A stretch of 64,000 nucleotides of DNA from Marinilabilia salmonicolor (GCF_003003035.1 NZ_PVTS01000001.1:310001-374000), one strand, 5' to 3'. Positions 16,875 through 26,564 are shown, counted from the first letter of the stretch. Notes: generated by a model from the sequence alone, not told the origin. Translations and numbers: made by a program.

Positions 16875-18239
16875 ATGGCTCAGAAACCATCAATACCTAA
16901 AGGAACACGCGATTTTACGCCCGACGAAATGGTTCGGCGCAATTATATCTTCGATTCTATCAAGGAAGTTTTTCAACGATATGGCTACATGCCTATCGAA
17001 ACACCGGCCATGGAAAACCTCGATACTTTGCTGGGGAAATATGGCGATGAAGGGGATAAACTTCTTTTTAAAATTCTCAATTCAGGGGATTTTCTAAATA
17101 AGGCTGATGATGGCCTGCTGGCCCAAAAAGATTCGAACCGGGTAACCGGGCAGATTAGTGAGAAAGGGCTTCGTTACGATTTGACCGTACCCTTTGCACG
17201 TTTTGTGGTGCAGCATCAGAATGAGCTTTCTTTCCCTTTTAAACGATATCAGATTCAGCCGGTTTGGAGAGCCGACAGGCCACAGAAAGGGCGTTATCGT
17301 GAGTTTTTCCAATGCGATGTGGATGTGATTGGAAGCGATAGCCTCTTTAATGAAGTGGAACTGATTCAGATTGTGGATGAGGTTTTCCAGAAATTGGGAA
17401 TCCGGGTGGTTATTAAACTCAACAATCGTAAAGTTCTGGCGGGTATTGCCGAAATTATCGGAGAGGCCTCGCGGTTGACAGACATCACAGTGGCCATTGA
17501 TAAACTGGAGAAAATCGGTCTGGAGAAAGTGAATGCCGAATTATCCGAAAAGGGTCTGACTGATTATGCGATTGCAAAACTTCAGCCTATTCTTTCACTT
17601 AGTGGTTCCAATAGCGGGAAACTCGACCAGCTGGCCAACATTCTTGTTTCGTCGGAGGTAGGAACAAAAGGGGTGGAAGAGCTCCGTGAGGTGCTGACTC
17701 TTGTGGATAGTCTTGATGTGGAAACAGGGGTGGAGATGGACCTCACTCTGGCGCGTGGGCTCAATTATTATACAGGAGCTATTTTTGAGGTGAAGGCTCT
17801 TGATATGCAGATTGGAAGTATTACAGGTGGGGGACGCTATGATGACCTGACCGGGATTTTTGGTCTTAAAAATGTTTCCGGAGTAGGTATTTCATTTGGT
17901 GCCGACCGTATTTTTGATGTGATGAACCAGTTGGAGCTTTATCCTCCCGAAGTAACCACTACGACTCAACTAATGTTTGTGAATTTTGGTCATAAAGAGG
18001 GGGCACATTGTCTGAAAATTGCTGCTCAACTTCGCAATGAAGGACTGAAGGTGGAGGTTTACCCCGACAGTGCCAAAATGAAAAAGCAAATGACTTATGC
18101 CAACAAGAAAAATATCGCTTTTGTGGCATTGGTGGGCGAAGAAGAGATGAATGCCGGGACCGTTACACTTAAAAACATGGGAACCGGAGAACAAAATTCT
18201 GTCAAAGTGGAAGATATTATCGGGACTTTTTCAGAGTAA
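16875..18239 (+). CDS. hisS: Histidine--tRNA ligase
   Basis: A 454-residue class II synthetase charging tRNA-His. It shows motif 1 ([15 protein letters not shown] and [13 protein letters not shown]), motif 2 ([26 protein letters not shown]), the histidine-specific loop RGLNYYTG, motif 3 ([13 protein letters not shown]) and the C-terminal anticodon-binding domain. The preceding -7 element excludes the TTG at 16845. A strong terminator follows at 18276. Confidence 0.95.
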   Translation: MAQKPSIPKGTRDFTPDEMVRRNYIFDSIKEVFQRYGYMPIETPAMENLDTLLGKYGDEGDKLLFKILNSGDFLNKADDGLLAQKDSNRVTGQISEKGLRYDLTVPFARFVVQHQNELSFPFKRYQIQPVWRADRPQKGRYREFFQCDVDVIGSDSLFNEVELIQIVDEVFQKLGIRVVIKLNNRKVLAGIAEIIGEASRLTDITVAIDKLEKIGLEKVNAELSEKGLTDYAIAKLQPILSLSGSNSGKLDQLANILVSSEVGTKGVEELREVLTLVDSLDVETGVEMDLTLARGLNYYTGAIFEVKALDMQIGSITGGGRYDDLTGIFGLKNVSGVGISFGADRIFDVMNQLELYPPEVTTTTQLMFVNFGHKEGAHCLKIAAQLRNEGLKVEVYPDSAKMKKQMTYANKKNIAFVALVGEEEMNAGTVTLKNMGTGEQNSVKVEDIIGTFSE

Positions 18240-18275
18240 AAATTTCGGATTATTGAAAATATCAAAGGAGATATG

Positions 18276-18306
18276 AAAAAGCGCTGCCAGCCGGCAGCGT
18301 TTTTTT
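18276..18306 (+). terminator. Intrinsic terminator after hisS
   Basis: CGCTGCC-agcc-GGCAGCG is flanked by an A-run on the left and seven T on the right. Confidence 0.85.
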
Positions 18307-18382
18307 CATAACCTTACATGAGACATGAGGTGTAATCTGTTTTTTTTAACTGGTCTTCAAAAAAAAAACTTTTCCGGTCAGC

Positions 18383-18955
18383 TTAATCCTGAGCAGACCG
18401 GATCATCATGAATTCGTGAATATTTTCCATATCAATAACGCCAATCATTTTATTATGCTCATAAACCGGCAGCATTTGTATTTTCTTTTTCTGCATAGTC
18501 TGAAAAATATTACGAAGTGATTTGTTGGCCTCTACCTTTTTGAAATCGCTGGTAATTACCTGTGGTCGTACATTAACCTCTTCATGGTGTTTTGAAAGAC
18601 CTTTGATAATGTCATTCTTGGACAGAATTGTGGCCACATCATCTCCGCTTTTTACAAGAAAACCTGCCTGTGGTGTTTTAAGTGGCAGATCCACAGCCTT
18701 TTTTAGAGAACCTTCAGGTCTAAGAGTTTCAAAATCCTTCATTAAAAGGTCTTTTGCTGTATAGTGAGACAGGAATGACTGAAACTTTACCTGGGCATAT
18801 TCCATGCGGGTTCCCCAAAAAATAAATACCCCAATAATTAAAAAAAAACGGAGTCCTGACATGCGCACTGCCGGGATAATTTGTTCAAAAAAGATGAGAT
18901 TCTTGATAAATGGATGGAAATACTTTTTGAAAAAATGCATGAGATTAAAAATCAC
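18383..18955 (-). pseudogene. C-terminal remnant of a site-2 protease with CBS domains
   Basis: The open frame (190 codons) matches only the C-terminal third of Bacteroidota M50 site-2 proteases: the last membrane helix (FFLIIGVFIFWGTRMEYAQV) and two CBS repeats (LLMKDFETLRPEGSLKKAV, then KKIQMLPVYEHNKMIGVID). The metalloprotease HExxH and LDG motifs are missing. The similarity begins near 18865. The first 30 codons are antisense to a second gene fragment and are not homologous. The frame could still make a membrane-anchored CBS protein, but it reads as a truncated gene. Confidence 0.65.
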
Positions 18956-19045
18956 GAAAAAACGGCCATTCAGAACAGTGTTCCCGACTTAATAGATGCA
19001 TTAGTTGAAGTTTTAACCTCTGACAATGATGAAAATGTTATTTAG
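18881..19045 (+). pseudogene. N-terminal fragment of a sensor kinase-like gene
   Basis: The plus frame ending at TAG 19043-19045 encodes LFKKDEILDKWMEILFEK and then IQNSVPDLIDALVEVL. This fits the helical N-terminal domain seen in RsbR-like and some sensor histidine kinase proteins (a tryptophan followed by SLPDFLD-type helices). There is no start codon in a good context, and nothing of the kinase core follows. It abuts the protease remnant on the other strand, which indicates a rearrangement scar. Confidence 0.4.
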
Positions 19046-19180
19046 AAAACTATTGACCCAAATTATCTTTACTTCTTTCTGATTTGGAATATTTGAATGC
19101 GAATGAAGCAAAAGACATAATGCTGACAATATATTGTTGCATACGGGCAATCAATTAACCTGGCTTAAATAGGGCATATG

Positions 19181-19217
19181 AAAAAGCCCTGCGGGAAGTT
19201 ATTCGCAGGGCATTTTT
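19181..19217. terminator. Bidirectional intrinsic terminator
   Basis: GCCCTGCG and CGCAGGGC pair across a 10-base loop with A-run and T-run flanks. It terminates the outer-membrane cytochrome gene on the minus strand. Confidence 0.8.
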
Positions 19218-19249
19218 CTGGTGTCATGGTAGAAAAATGAGATTATTTT

Positions 19250-20452
19250 TTAGAAAGCCGAAACAAATCCGAGACTAAAGACCCCAAAAGGATCCTGCTG
19301 GTTTTTGTCCACCAGTGAAATTTCGGCAGCAAGTCTGACGTTTCTTCGGGCGATGTAGCCTGTGTGAAGAGTGTAAGACTTATAATCGGCAGGATCAAAA
19401 TCTGATTCTACATAATTCAACAGTCCGGCAAAATAGAAGTTGCTGTTGTCGCCCTTTGGACTGTAAATGATTTCGGCAATGGCTCCGTTGGTCAGTACAT
19501 CCTGCATTGGATTTGCACTGCCCATGTCAGGAAACACCTCGGAATCTTCCCGCAAAATATATTGCAAATTCACTTCAAACATGAATGAGGGTGCAAAGGT
19601 AATGTCGGGGCCAAAAATAAAGGCTTCATTTGTTATTTCCTCCCCGGCATCATTGGCAAGAGCCTCTTTACCAAAATAGCCGAATGCCCCGATGCTTAAC
19701 TGATCTCCTATTCCCTGGGATACGCGAACCAAAACGTCCTTATATTTATCATCGTCGAATACATGATTTTCCGCTTCTGGAATGCCATTGCCGTTAACAA
19801 TTTGGCCCACAATGGTAGTTCCAGTTTCCAGCCCCAGGGTAAGCATGACGCCCTTGTCGTACGAAAGGTTTATTCCTGATGTCCCAATCTGAGCAATGTA
19901 AGGCCGATAATCTTCCAGGGTTAGTCTCAGTTCCCTTTTAAACAAAGGATCTGACACCTGAAACTGACCAAGATATACATCGAAATCAATACCGAAAAGG
20001 TTGTTATACATAAGGAATGCATCTTCCACTCCGCCTATTTCTCCTCTTTCATAAAAGAGAAAATAGAAATAATAGGAGATCCGATCCGATAGTTCACCCC
20101 CCGTTAGCAGTTTTAGGATATATGGCGATTGAAAATCTGCTCTTTCACTATTGTTGACATTTTGGGCAAGAAAGCCGTCGAAGCGGGCAGCCATTGGAAA
20201 ATCACGGATTAGAGATAATTTATCATCACCTGCGGGGACAAAAAATCTCGGCGATTCTTCATCTTCCAAACGGAAGCCATTTCCGGCAAAACTGTCGCCA
20301 TAATCTTTCAATTTTGGAACTGAAGGACTGTGACAAGTGGTACAACTTAGTCTGTATTTACGTGCAAAGGACGGAATAGCCTGAGTGTGTTCTGTCATCA
20401 GGCTCAGGGCCATTGTCAGAAGAAAAACGAAAATAAAACTTCTCTTTTCCAT
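19250..20452 (-). CDS. Outer-membrane barrel protein with one c-type heme motif
   Basis: A 400-residue exported protein. A signal peptide (MEKRSFIFVFLLTMALSL) is followed by a single heme c site CTTCH (C37, C40, H41) in the segment SFARKYRLSCTTCHS, and then by alternating beta strands to a C-terminal aromatic strand (VFSLGFVSAF), as in outer-membrane barrels. The layout is that of a cytochrome-porin, with heme near the periplasmic mouth. A pentaheme cytochrome is encoded upstream on the same strand, 469 bases away, so together they may pass electrons across the outer membrane or serve a terminal reductase. That role is inferred. Confidence 0.75.
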   Translation of the reverse strand: MEKRSFIFVFLLTMALSLMTEHTQAIPSFARKYRLSCTTCHSPSVPKLKDYGDSFAGNGFRLEDEESPRFFVPAGDDKLSLIRDFPMAARFDGFLAQNVNNSERADFQSPYILKLLTGGELSDRISYYFYFLFYERGEIGGVEDAFLMYNNLFGIDFDVYLGQFQVSDPLFKRELRLTLEDYRPYIAQIGTSGINLSYDKGVMLTLGLETGTTIVGQIVNGNGIPEAENHVFDDDKYKDVLVRVSQGIGDQLSIGAFGYFGKEALANDAGEEITNEAFIFGPDITFAPSFMFEVNLQYILREDSEVFPDMGSANPMQDVLTNGAIAEIIYSPKGDNSNFYFAGLLNYVESDFDPADYKSYTLHTGYIARRNVRLAAEISLVDKNQQDPFGVFSLGFVSAF

Positions 20453-20568
20453 AATATTGTGATTTAGTGTCCGTCAAAAAAGCGGACAATGTGTGTTAAG
20501 TAATCATGTATCTGTTTCCCAGGTTCCATTTACACAGCTTGCACTGTTGGAAAATGCGTGATTTACAT

Positions 20569-20676
20569 ATGAAATGAGCATGGCAAGGGGTGTCACAAAA
20601 GACAATGTATAAATTCCTTGCATGCGAGTTCCATCCGACCTTGAAAAATTAATTTTATACGGATGAAATGAACATG
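20569..20676 (+). repeat. Structured interspersed repeat, single unit
   Basis: One unit of the family at 7300 and 22827: ATGAAATGAGCATGGCA, an inner TGGCA/TGTCA hairpin, CATGCGAGTTCCATCCG, linker, CGGATGAAATG. It lies in the 469-base gap between the two cytochrome genes. The rest of that gap (20677-20921) holds a diverged copy of a GACTTCGCAAGCCT-type sequence also seen at 50397, and no gene I trust. Confidence 0.7.
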
Positions 20677-20921
20677 CAGTAACTGGAATTTGGTGGACAG
20701 ACATTATTAGTGTCGGTCTCTAAAGACGATAAATTAATCTTATCGCTCGTGTGCCTGTTCAGAAGGATTTATTTACAAGGCTTGCGAAGTCCGAAAAAAA
20801 CGGAGTTCCGTATGTGCTTTTTGTTATTTTTTTTAAGAAAAACCTTACAAAAGCTACTTCGGAATGAGTACTTTTCGGACAAGCTTAACGCAGCAAACAG
20901 CGCCTTATGAACAGATACTAT

Positions 20922-22277
20922 TTAGGGTAAAACAGTTACTTCGGTTGACTGACGATTAATTTCATGTATTGCATACTCCTCTTCCGGAACCTCCAGTAAT
21001 TCACCTACAGGTTTTACCAGCAGCCGGTAGTTCATCACGGCAGATACTTTTAGTTTCCCAGGGGCAACGTCAAAAGGTAAATTGAAAGTGTAGGTTTCAA
21101 CTTTGGTTTCTCTGGGGCCAAAGCGGTAATCCACGCCAAGCGATTTAGTATTCCATTGCATCATGGTCATACGCCCCTGGGGATCGAAATACGGCAACCT
21201 GAAAATCCGGTCGCCCACCGGGACATCTTCCCTTTGCACACCTTCGAAATTGTCTTTTTTCAGAGGTATTCCCAGATCCTGGTAAGCCAGGGCATCACTG
21301 GCAATGGTATATTCTTCGCCTTCAAAACCTTTTTTATCCACCGGAAGGTGATATACATTGCCTTTCTCATCTTCTGCTTCCACATGAAGCCATACTATGC
21401 GGTCCTCCACCGAACCGGTCGGGAATTTATGCCCTGTTTTCTGATTGAAAAGCATCACGTCAAATACCACTAAATCTCCCGGAACAACCTCTTTGACATC
21501 GGGATAAATCCTGATCTCGACAACTCCGTTAAGTTTTCCCGGGTCGTGAGCTCCGTGGAATAAGTGCAGTTTGGTATCGGGGTACGTATCTCCCATTCGT
21601 GCCGTTTTCAGATTGGCTTTGGTCATGTGGCAATCCTGGCAGCGTACTCCTTCGTCCGAGTAGGGCCCTTCTTCCCATTCCAGTTGGGTGGACTTTACCC
21701 AGGCGCCAAAGCCGCTTTTCTCGTTATGACAGGTGCCGCAAAACCGGGCTGTGCTGTGAAGGTCGCTTTTGACGATCTGATGTTCGGGCGAAGTTACTTT
21801 TCCTTTACGGGAACTGAATTTGGTGTTACCCGGCTCCATTACGAAGTTGTGGTTGTAAGAAGTATCTCCTGTTATGCTTTTGATGGTATGGCAGACATCG
21901 CAGGAGACAGCTTCATTGGCCCGGGAGTTTTCCGAGGGATGGGGCGGAGGAACATCACCGGCCATATATGCCATGGGTGTGTGACAGCCGTTACAACCCT
22001 CGTGTACCCCTTTCATGGCGGGATCATTTTCCGAATGCGCCACTGCAAGTTTAAAGTATTCAATTTCGTCCCAGTGATGCGAATATGCTTTAGACATCAT
22101 GGACTGATCCCACTGCTGGTAAAAACCATCATGGCAGGTTGCACATTTTCCGGGCTTTTCAAATTCCTCATATTTTAACTGGCCGAATTGGTCTTTTTTT
22201 ACCTGAGTATAGGCAAAACCAAGGATAAGAACGATTAAGAAAGGGCCGACAATTACGAAAGGATTTTTTAATTTCAT
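20922..22277 (-). CDS. Pentaheme c-type cytochrome, membrane-anchored
   Basis: A 451-residue protein with an N-terminal membrane anchor (FVIVGPFLIVLILGFAYT) and five heme c sites: CATCH 45-49, CNGCH 95-99, CDVCH 126-130, CGTCH 180-184 and CQDCH 213-217. Additional histidines (such as SHHWDE, YNHNF, LHLFHGAHD) can serve as distal ligands. Residues 250-451 are a beta-rich domain without heme. The heme part resembles the cytochrome c554/NrfB-like group. It should sit on the periplasmic face and pass electrons, perhaps to the cytochrome-barrel encoded next. An upstream ATG would add 62 non-conserved residues, so the ATG at 22277 is chosen. Confidence 0.82.
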   Translation of the reverse strand: MKLKNPFVIVGPFLIVLILGFAYTQVKKDQFGQLKYEEFEKPGKCATCHDGFYQQWDQSMMSKAYSHHWDEIEYFKLAVAHSENDPAMKGVHEGCNGCHTPMAYMAGDVPPPHPSENSRANEAVSCDVCHTIKSITGDTSYNHNFVMEPGNTKFSSRKGKVTSPEHQIVKSDLHSTARFCGTCHNEKSGFGAWVKSTQLEWEEGPYSDEGVRCQDCHMTKANLKTARMGDTYPDTKLHLFHGAHDPGKLNGVVEIRIYPDVKEVVPGDLVVFDVMLFNQKTGHKFPTGSVEDRIVWLHVEAEDEKGNVYHLPVDKKGFEGEEYTIASDALAYQDLGIPLKKDNFEGVQREDVPVGDRIFRLPYFDPQGRMTMMQWNTKSLGVDYRFGPRETKVETYTFNLPFDVAPGKLKVSAVMNYRLLVKPVGELLEVPEEEYAIHEINRQSTEVTVLP

Positions 22278-22826
22278 GATTGTTGATTCTTTGGTTTGGT
22301 TATGGGTGTTTTTGGTATTATTTCTTAATATACAACGCTTTTGGGTGCTCTCTGAGAATATGAAAAACGTTTTTTCGTTTGTGTATTGCCACGTTGGCTG
22401 AACTTTAACGGTTACCGGTGTTAGTTGATCTTTTTTGAGGTTTGTATTTTGAAAGGCTGACAAATCTGTTGATTCCGGAAACCTGTCTTGTTTTAGCGAA
22501 ATAAGATTGTTGTTAAATTAAAGTATTTAGCATAAAGAATCAATGGTATCTCTCTAAAAATCTTTTATTTAAAGCGATTCTAAGTTGGAGCGTTTGCCAG
22601 TCGCAAATTATCTCTTTGGAAAACTCTCCTGCTTTTCATTGGTTATTTATATAGGGATTGTTTAGCCTGCCTTATGCATAATGCCGCTTTGACAAGATTA
22701 GACTGTGTTTTTAAAAGGCCAAAGGACTTTAAACTATAGCTTTTTACACTTTACCTGTTTCAGGGATATGAAGGGGTAAATGATATTGACGATACATCAG
22801 AATAAATAGGTTAAATAAATTTTTCA

Positions 22827-23164
22827 CGAATGAAACGAGCATGGCAACGATTGCCTCAAAAGAACATGTATAAATTCTTGCATGCGAGTTCCATCAGACC
22901 AATAACTTAAATAAATTTTATACTGATGAAACGAGCATGGCAATGATTGCCTCAAAAGAACATGTATAAATTCTTGCATGCGAGTTCCATCCGACCTTGA
23001 AAAATTAATTTTATACGGATGAAACGAGGATGATATTTTTTAAGCATAAATATCACAATAGAATATGTTTAAAAAATATTATGCGAGAGCGAAGCGGTTC
23101 CATTCGTTCTCAAATTTTTAATTAGTTTTTTATCAGACAATTACAAGATTTTAAACGAATGAAA
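22827..23164 (+). repeat. Structured interspersed repeat, array 3 (three units)
   Basis: Units begin at 22827, 22923 and 23016 with CGAATGAAACGAGC, CTGATGAAACGAGC and CGGATGAAACGAGG. The first two have the inner hairpin GGCAA-nga-TTGCC, the third TGATATTT/AAATATCA. The unit ends and following starts pair: CCATCAG with CTGATG, CCATCCG with CGGATG, CCATTCG with CGAATG. The last arm supplies the ATG of the downstream SDR gene. The stretch 22278-22826 upstream holds no gene or clear signal. Confidence 0.8.
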
Positions 23165-24598
23165 GTATTGTTAACCGGAGCAACCGGATACATAGGAAAA
23201 AGGATATTGCCTGTTTTGGTAGAGATGGGGTATTATGTTATTTGTTGCGTGAGGGATGTGAATAAATTCCATCCGGAGGATTCTGTAAAAGAGAGTGTTG
23301 AGGTTATTGAGGTTGATTTGAATAAGAGGGCTACTCTGGAAAATATTCCGGTTGATATTGATTTTGCTTATTATTTGGTTCACTCCATGTCGGCATCCAA
23401 AAACTATCATGAACTGGAAAAGCAATCAGCTGTTAACTTCAGAGAAAAACTTAATAACACGAATGTCAGGCAGGTAATTTATCTTAGCGGAATTGTAAAT
23501 TCCCAAACCTTGTCTAAACATCTTAATTCAAGGAAAAATGTAGAGTTTGAATTGGGGAAAGGGGAATATGCCCTTACAACCGTACGGGCGGGCATCGTTA
23601 TAGGATCAGGGAGTGCTTCGTTTGAAATTATTCGCGATTTGGTGGAAAAATTACCGGTTATGATTGCTCCCCGTTGGTTAAATACCAGGTGTCAGCCAAT
23701 CGGAATTTCGGATGTTGTAAAAATCCTGACGGGGATTCTTAATCACGAAAAAACATTTAATAACAGTTATGATATTGCAGGAAATGAAATTCTTACTTAC
23801 AAGGAGATGCTTCTGGAATTTGCTGCTGTTCGTGGATTAAAAAGATATATCGGAACGGTTCCGGTAATGACACCAAAGTTATCTTCTTATTGGTTGTATT
23901 TTATTACTTCTACATCATACAAACTGGCTGTTTCGTTGGTTGACAGCATGAAAGTCGAAGTTGTAGCCAAAGATGATGAAATAATTAAATTACTTAACCT
24001 GAATCCACTTTCCTATAAAGAATGTATCAGGCAGGCTTTTAAAAAAACAGAGCAGAATGAGATTGTTTCAAGCTGGAAAGACTCCACCGTCAGCGGCAGG
24101 CTTGACTTTAAAATTTCTGACTACATAAAGGTGCCAGAATACGGTTGTTTCAAAGACGTACGAAGAAAAAATATTGTAAACACCGAGGAATGTATTGAAA
24201 AAATATGGCGTATAGGGGGAAAAACCGGATGGTATTATGCCAGCTGGCTCTGGAAATTAAGGGGGTTTATTGATAAAATATTCGGAGGTGTTGGCCTGCG
24301 GCGAGGGCGTACCAATGCTAACGATATTCAGGCCGGTGATTCGCTTGATTTTTGGCGCGTGCTTTATGCTGATAAATCAGAAAGACGGTTGTTGTTGTTT
24401 GCGGAAATGAAGTTGCCCGGAGAGGCTTGGCTGGAATTCCGGATTCAGGATAATTGGCTGGTTCAGACTGCCACATTTCGTCCCAGAGGATTGGCAGGAC
24501 GATTGTACTGGTATTCTGTATATCCTTTTCATGGATTGATTTTCGAAAGGTTGGTAAGAAAATTAACTGAAAACAATACTCCGGATGATTCAGATTAA
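23159..24598 (+). CDS. SDR-family NAD(P)-binding protein with C-terminal DUF2867
   Basis: A 479-residue protein. Residues 1-280 are an extended/atypical short-chain dehydrogenase fold with the nucleotide-binding loop GATGYIGKR (7-15), similar to the complex I NDUFA9 and UbiA-associated SDR groups. Residues 320-479 match DUF2867 (GWYYASWLWKLRG, RPRGLAGRLYWYSVYPFHG). The cofactor is probably NADP or NAD; the substrate is unknown, with quinone or lipid assembly roles proposed for relatives. The start codon lies in the last arm of repeat array 3, so the repeat forms the leader. Confidence 0.83.
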   Translation: MKVLLTGATGYIGKRILPVLVEMGYYVICCVRDVNKFHPEDSVKESVEVIEVDLNKRATLENIPVDIDFAYYLVHSMSASKNYHELEKQSAVNFREKLNNTNVRQVIYLSGIVNSQTLSKHLNSRKNVEFELGKGEYALTTVRAGIVIGSGSASFEIIRDLVEKLPVMIAPRWLNTRCQPIGISDVVKILTGILNHEKTFNNSYDIAGNEILTYKEMLLEFAAVRGLKRYIGTVPVMTPKLSSYWLYFITSTSYKLAVSLVDSMKVEVVAKDDEIIKLLNLNPLSYKECIRQAFKKTEQNEIVSSWKDSTVSGRLDFKISDYIKVPEYGCFKDVRRKNIVNTEECIEKIWRIGGKTGWYYASWLWKLRGFIDKIFGGVGLRRGRTNANDIQAGDSLDFWRVLYADKSERRLLLFAEMKLPGEAWLEFRIQDNWLVQTATFRPRGLAGRLYWYSVYPFHGLIFERLVRKLTENNTPDDSD

Positions 24599-24694
24599 TA
24601 CTTTTGGGGCAGAGCAGGAGATTTTGAAAAGGGGCTGAAAGTAAATTATTCAGTAGTTTGCAGTCAGAAATGGGGATTATACATACTGACAAAT

Positions 24695-24750
24695 CCGGGA
24701 ACCTCATAAAATCATATAAATAGCAGATTTTAGAGGTTTCCGGGTTTTTT
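24695..24750. terminator. Long intrinsic terminator, convergent genes
   Basis: CCGGGAACCTC pairs with GAGGTTTCCGGG, and inside it TAAAATC pairs with GATTTTA. Six T follow on the plus strand. It ends the SDR gene. Confidence 0.75.
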
Positions 24751-24774
24751 GTTAAATCATAAGAAGAGACTGGA

Positions 24775-25287
24775 TTATTCCCTGTCTTCCGTGGAGGTTT
24801 CAATAAATTCATTACAGTCATCCGATGGCGTATATACTCCTGCAGCTTGTTGATAAACAAGAGTTGCACCAAGATGACCAGTATAAGCCAGAAAACCGGA
24901 TCCGATAACTGCGAGCACAATTATCCCTATTCTTAACCAGTTTCGGAATTGTCTTAACAAACCAAAATAGTCGCCAATGACCAATGCAGAAGCCCCGCTA
25001 AAAAGCCAGGCAACGGTAAAGGCTCCGTTCTCATGTGATTTCAGAACAGTCGGGTCACATATCTGACGGGACACTATACCATCGGCCAGTCCGCCGGTGT
25101 AAACAGCTATCCAGGCTCCGATGGTTCCGGCAATCAAAAGTATCTGTCCGGTGTATGTTGGGTTGGCTTTGCGCAACCAATAGCCGGCAATGAGAAAAAT
25201 TGTGGCCAACGTAAGAAACGCAACCGGGAAATGAACTGTAAGCGGATGCCATATCTCCGTTCTCCAGAAATCTGGTAACTGCTCCAT
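24775..25287 (-). CDS. DUF2231 membrane protein
   Basis: A 170-residue inner-membrane protein with four hydrophobic helices and the DUF2231 signature HPLTVHFPVAFL in the first. The conserved histidines may bind heme or metal; the family function is unsettled. A longer reading (from 25341) would overlap the upstream lipoprotein gene by 53 bases. The ATG at 25287 sits one base after that gene's stop (TAACATG), so the two are almost certainly one transcript. Confidence 0.8.
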   Translation of the reverse strand: MEQLPDFWRTEIWHPLTVHFPVAFLTLATIFLIAGYWLRKANPTYTGQILLIAGTIGAWIAVYTGGLADGIVSRQICDPTVLKSHENGAFTVAWLFSGASALVIGDYFGLLRQFRNWLRIGIIVLAVIGSGFLAYTGHLGATLVYQQAAGVYTPSDDCNEFIETSTEDRE

Positions 25288-25288
25288 G

Positions 25289-25603
25289 TTATTCAAGTAT
25301 TTTGACGGACTTAGGATCAAGTCGTTTACCGACCTTTTCAACAGTGACTTCTACTTTTTGTCCCTCTGTCAACGATGAAAATTGTGCCTCTTCTCCATCC
25401 TGTGTGAGCTTTGTTTCATCTGTAAAATAGAGTTCGAGTGTTTTGCCGTCACTGGTTTCAACATAAATTTCAGTTTTTTCTGCTTCAACTTCTTTAATTG
25501 TTCCCTCGTAGGTTCCGGAGTCAACTACATCTGTTTTTCCTCCACATGCACTGACCATAAAGGTCAGGATTATAATTGCTGAATAAAAAAGTTTCTTTTT
25601 CAT
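25289..25603 (-). CDS. Small lipoprotein, OB-like beta fold
   Basis: A 104-residue lipoprotein with lipobox MVSACGG. The mature part is a small beta-rich domain (SGTYEGTIKEVEAEKTEIYVE, LELYFTDETKLTQDG, EGQKVEVTVEKVG) like DUF5666/OB-type periplasmic domains. I do not recognise a specific function. It is the first gene of a two-gene unit with the DUF2231 protein. The gap 25604-25988 upstream is AT-rich with no gene seen. Confidence 0.7.
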   Translation of the reverse strand: MKKKLFYSAIIILTFMVSACGGKTDVVDSGTYEGTIKEVEAEKTEIYVETSDGKTLELYFTDETKLTQDGEEAQFSSLTEGQKVEVTVEKVGKRLDPKSVKILE

Positions 25604-25988
25604 AATGATTTTTGGTTTGTTTATATTCTGAATAAAATTCCGTCTTTTTTAATTCTGTTTCAAGTACTAACAAATATTTTGGGTTCCTGTTTAATTATGA
25701 TGTAAAAAAAATTACTGTGGACTTAGCTGGATGACGAAATATGTTTTCTGTTTGTATATGAAATTGAGTGGATTCCACCTTTTCTTTTTAAAGATTGAGT
25801 GTTGTTGAAATAGAATATAGATTTGAGTTTTAATAAAGAATTTTACTAAAATGAACGACAATTTGTTATGGCTGATTCTTACGGGTTGGATTAAAATTAG
25901 AAGTAAACAATAATCCCTGAGGTTAATTGTTTGCTTGAAATTACTATCTTTGATTTTCGGAAAGAACAGATTTAACCTGATTAATTAA

Positions 25989-26152
25989 TGAATTTTTGCA
26001 ATGAGATGATCAAACAGTAAGAAATATGGACAATCGCAGATGGGATTGATGAAGGAAATAGTGAACTGTTTTTAAATCAATTTTATCGAGGACGTTCATA
26101 TTTCGCAGTTGGTTGATCATCAGAATAAATTATTTATGAATTATTCAGGTTA
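25989..26152 (+). repeat. 164-bp dispersed direct repeat, copy 1
   Basis: This aligns without gaps to 33711-33874 with roughly 90% identity by eye, including 46 nearly identical bases from GAGGACGTTC through GTTGATCATC to ATTCAGGTTA. It lies just upstream of the heme cluster, in the same orientation as copy 2 just downstream of it. It is not coding in any convincing frame. Confidence 0.8.
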
Positions 26153-26168
26153 ATATACAGGCAACTAA

Positions 26169-26564
26169 ATGTTTTTAATAGGCATCACAGGCAGCTTTCT
26201 TCCTTATCTGATTCTTCTGGGGATGGCTTTTTTGTTTTCAATGCAAGTCACTGCCCGGCCTGATGATGGTGTGTTCAATTCTGACGAAACTTCTGTTGCT
26301 TCTAATCATCAACTATTTGTTCCTGCTACTTCTTTGCTATTGTCTGATGTTGATTATCTGGTCGTATGTGACATCGAACAATGCGCCTCAGAATGTTTGC
26401 TGAATGGTAGCTCAGTGATGCATATTCCCGATTGTAATTTGTTGGTAGATCTTACGAAATGGCCGGTTATCGTGGTGCCTAAGGTAGATGTGGATGTGCT
26501 TTTTTCTGGACAATTATTTGAATTTTCTTTTTCAGGGTTGTCACCCCCGGTGACAATGTCTTGA
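26169..26564 (+). CDS. Hypothetical single-TM protein upstream of hemA
   Basis: A 131-residue frame with an N-terminal hydrophobic helix (LIGITGSFLPYLILLGMAFLF), two Cys in DIEQCASECLL, a third Cys in DCNLL and a hydrophobic C-terminal half. I do not recognise a family. It ends 81 bases before hemA in the same direction, and its codon use resembles the neighbouring genes, so I think it is real. A hairpin GGGG-ctttgct-CCCC lies in the gap to hemA at about 26598-26612 and may modulate readthrough. Confidence 0.5.
   Translation: MFLIGITGSFLPYLILLGMAFLFSMQVTARPDDGVFNSDETSVASNHQLFVPATSLLLSDVDYLVVCDIEQCASECLLNGSSVMHIPDCNLLVDLTKWPVIVVPKVDVDVLFSGQLFEFSFSGLSPPVTMS

Noticed and set aside
20710-20910. 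Plus-strand 66-codon frame
   Set aside because: It lies over a diverged repeat sequence and shows no protein-like pattern.
21564-22178. Plus-strand 204-codon frame
   Set aside because: It lies entirely antisense to the pentaheme cytochrome, whose five CxxCH motifs fix the coding strand.
22923-22940. Hammerhead ribozyme or C/D box, from the CTGATGA word in the repeat
   Set aside because: The required GAAA and cleavage-site partners, or paired D box and guide, are not in the right places.
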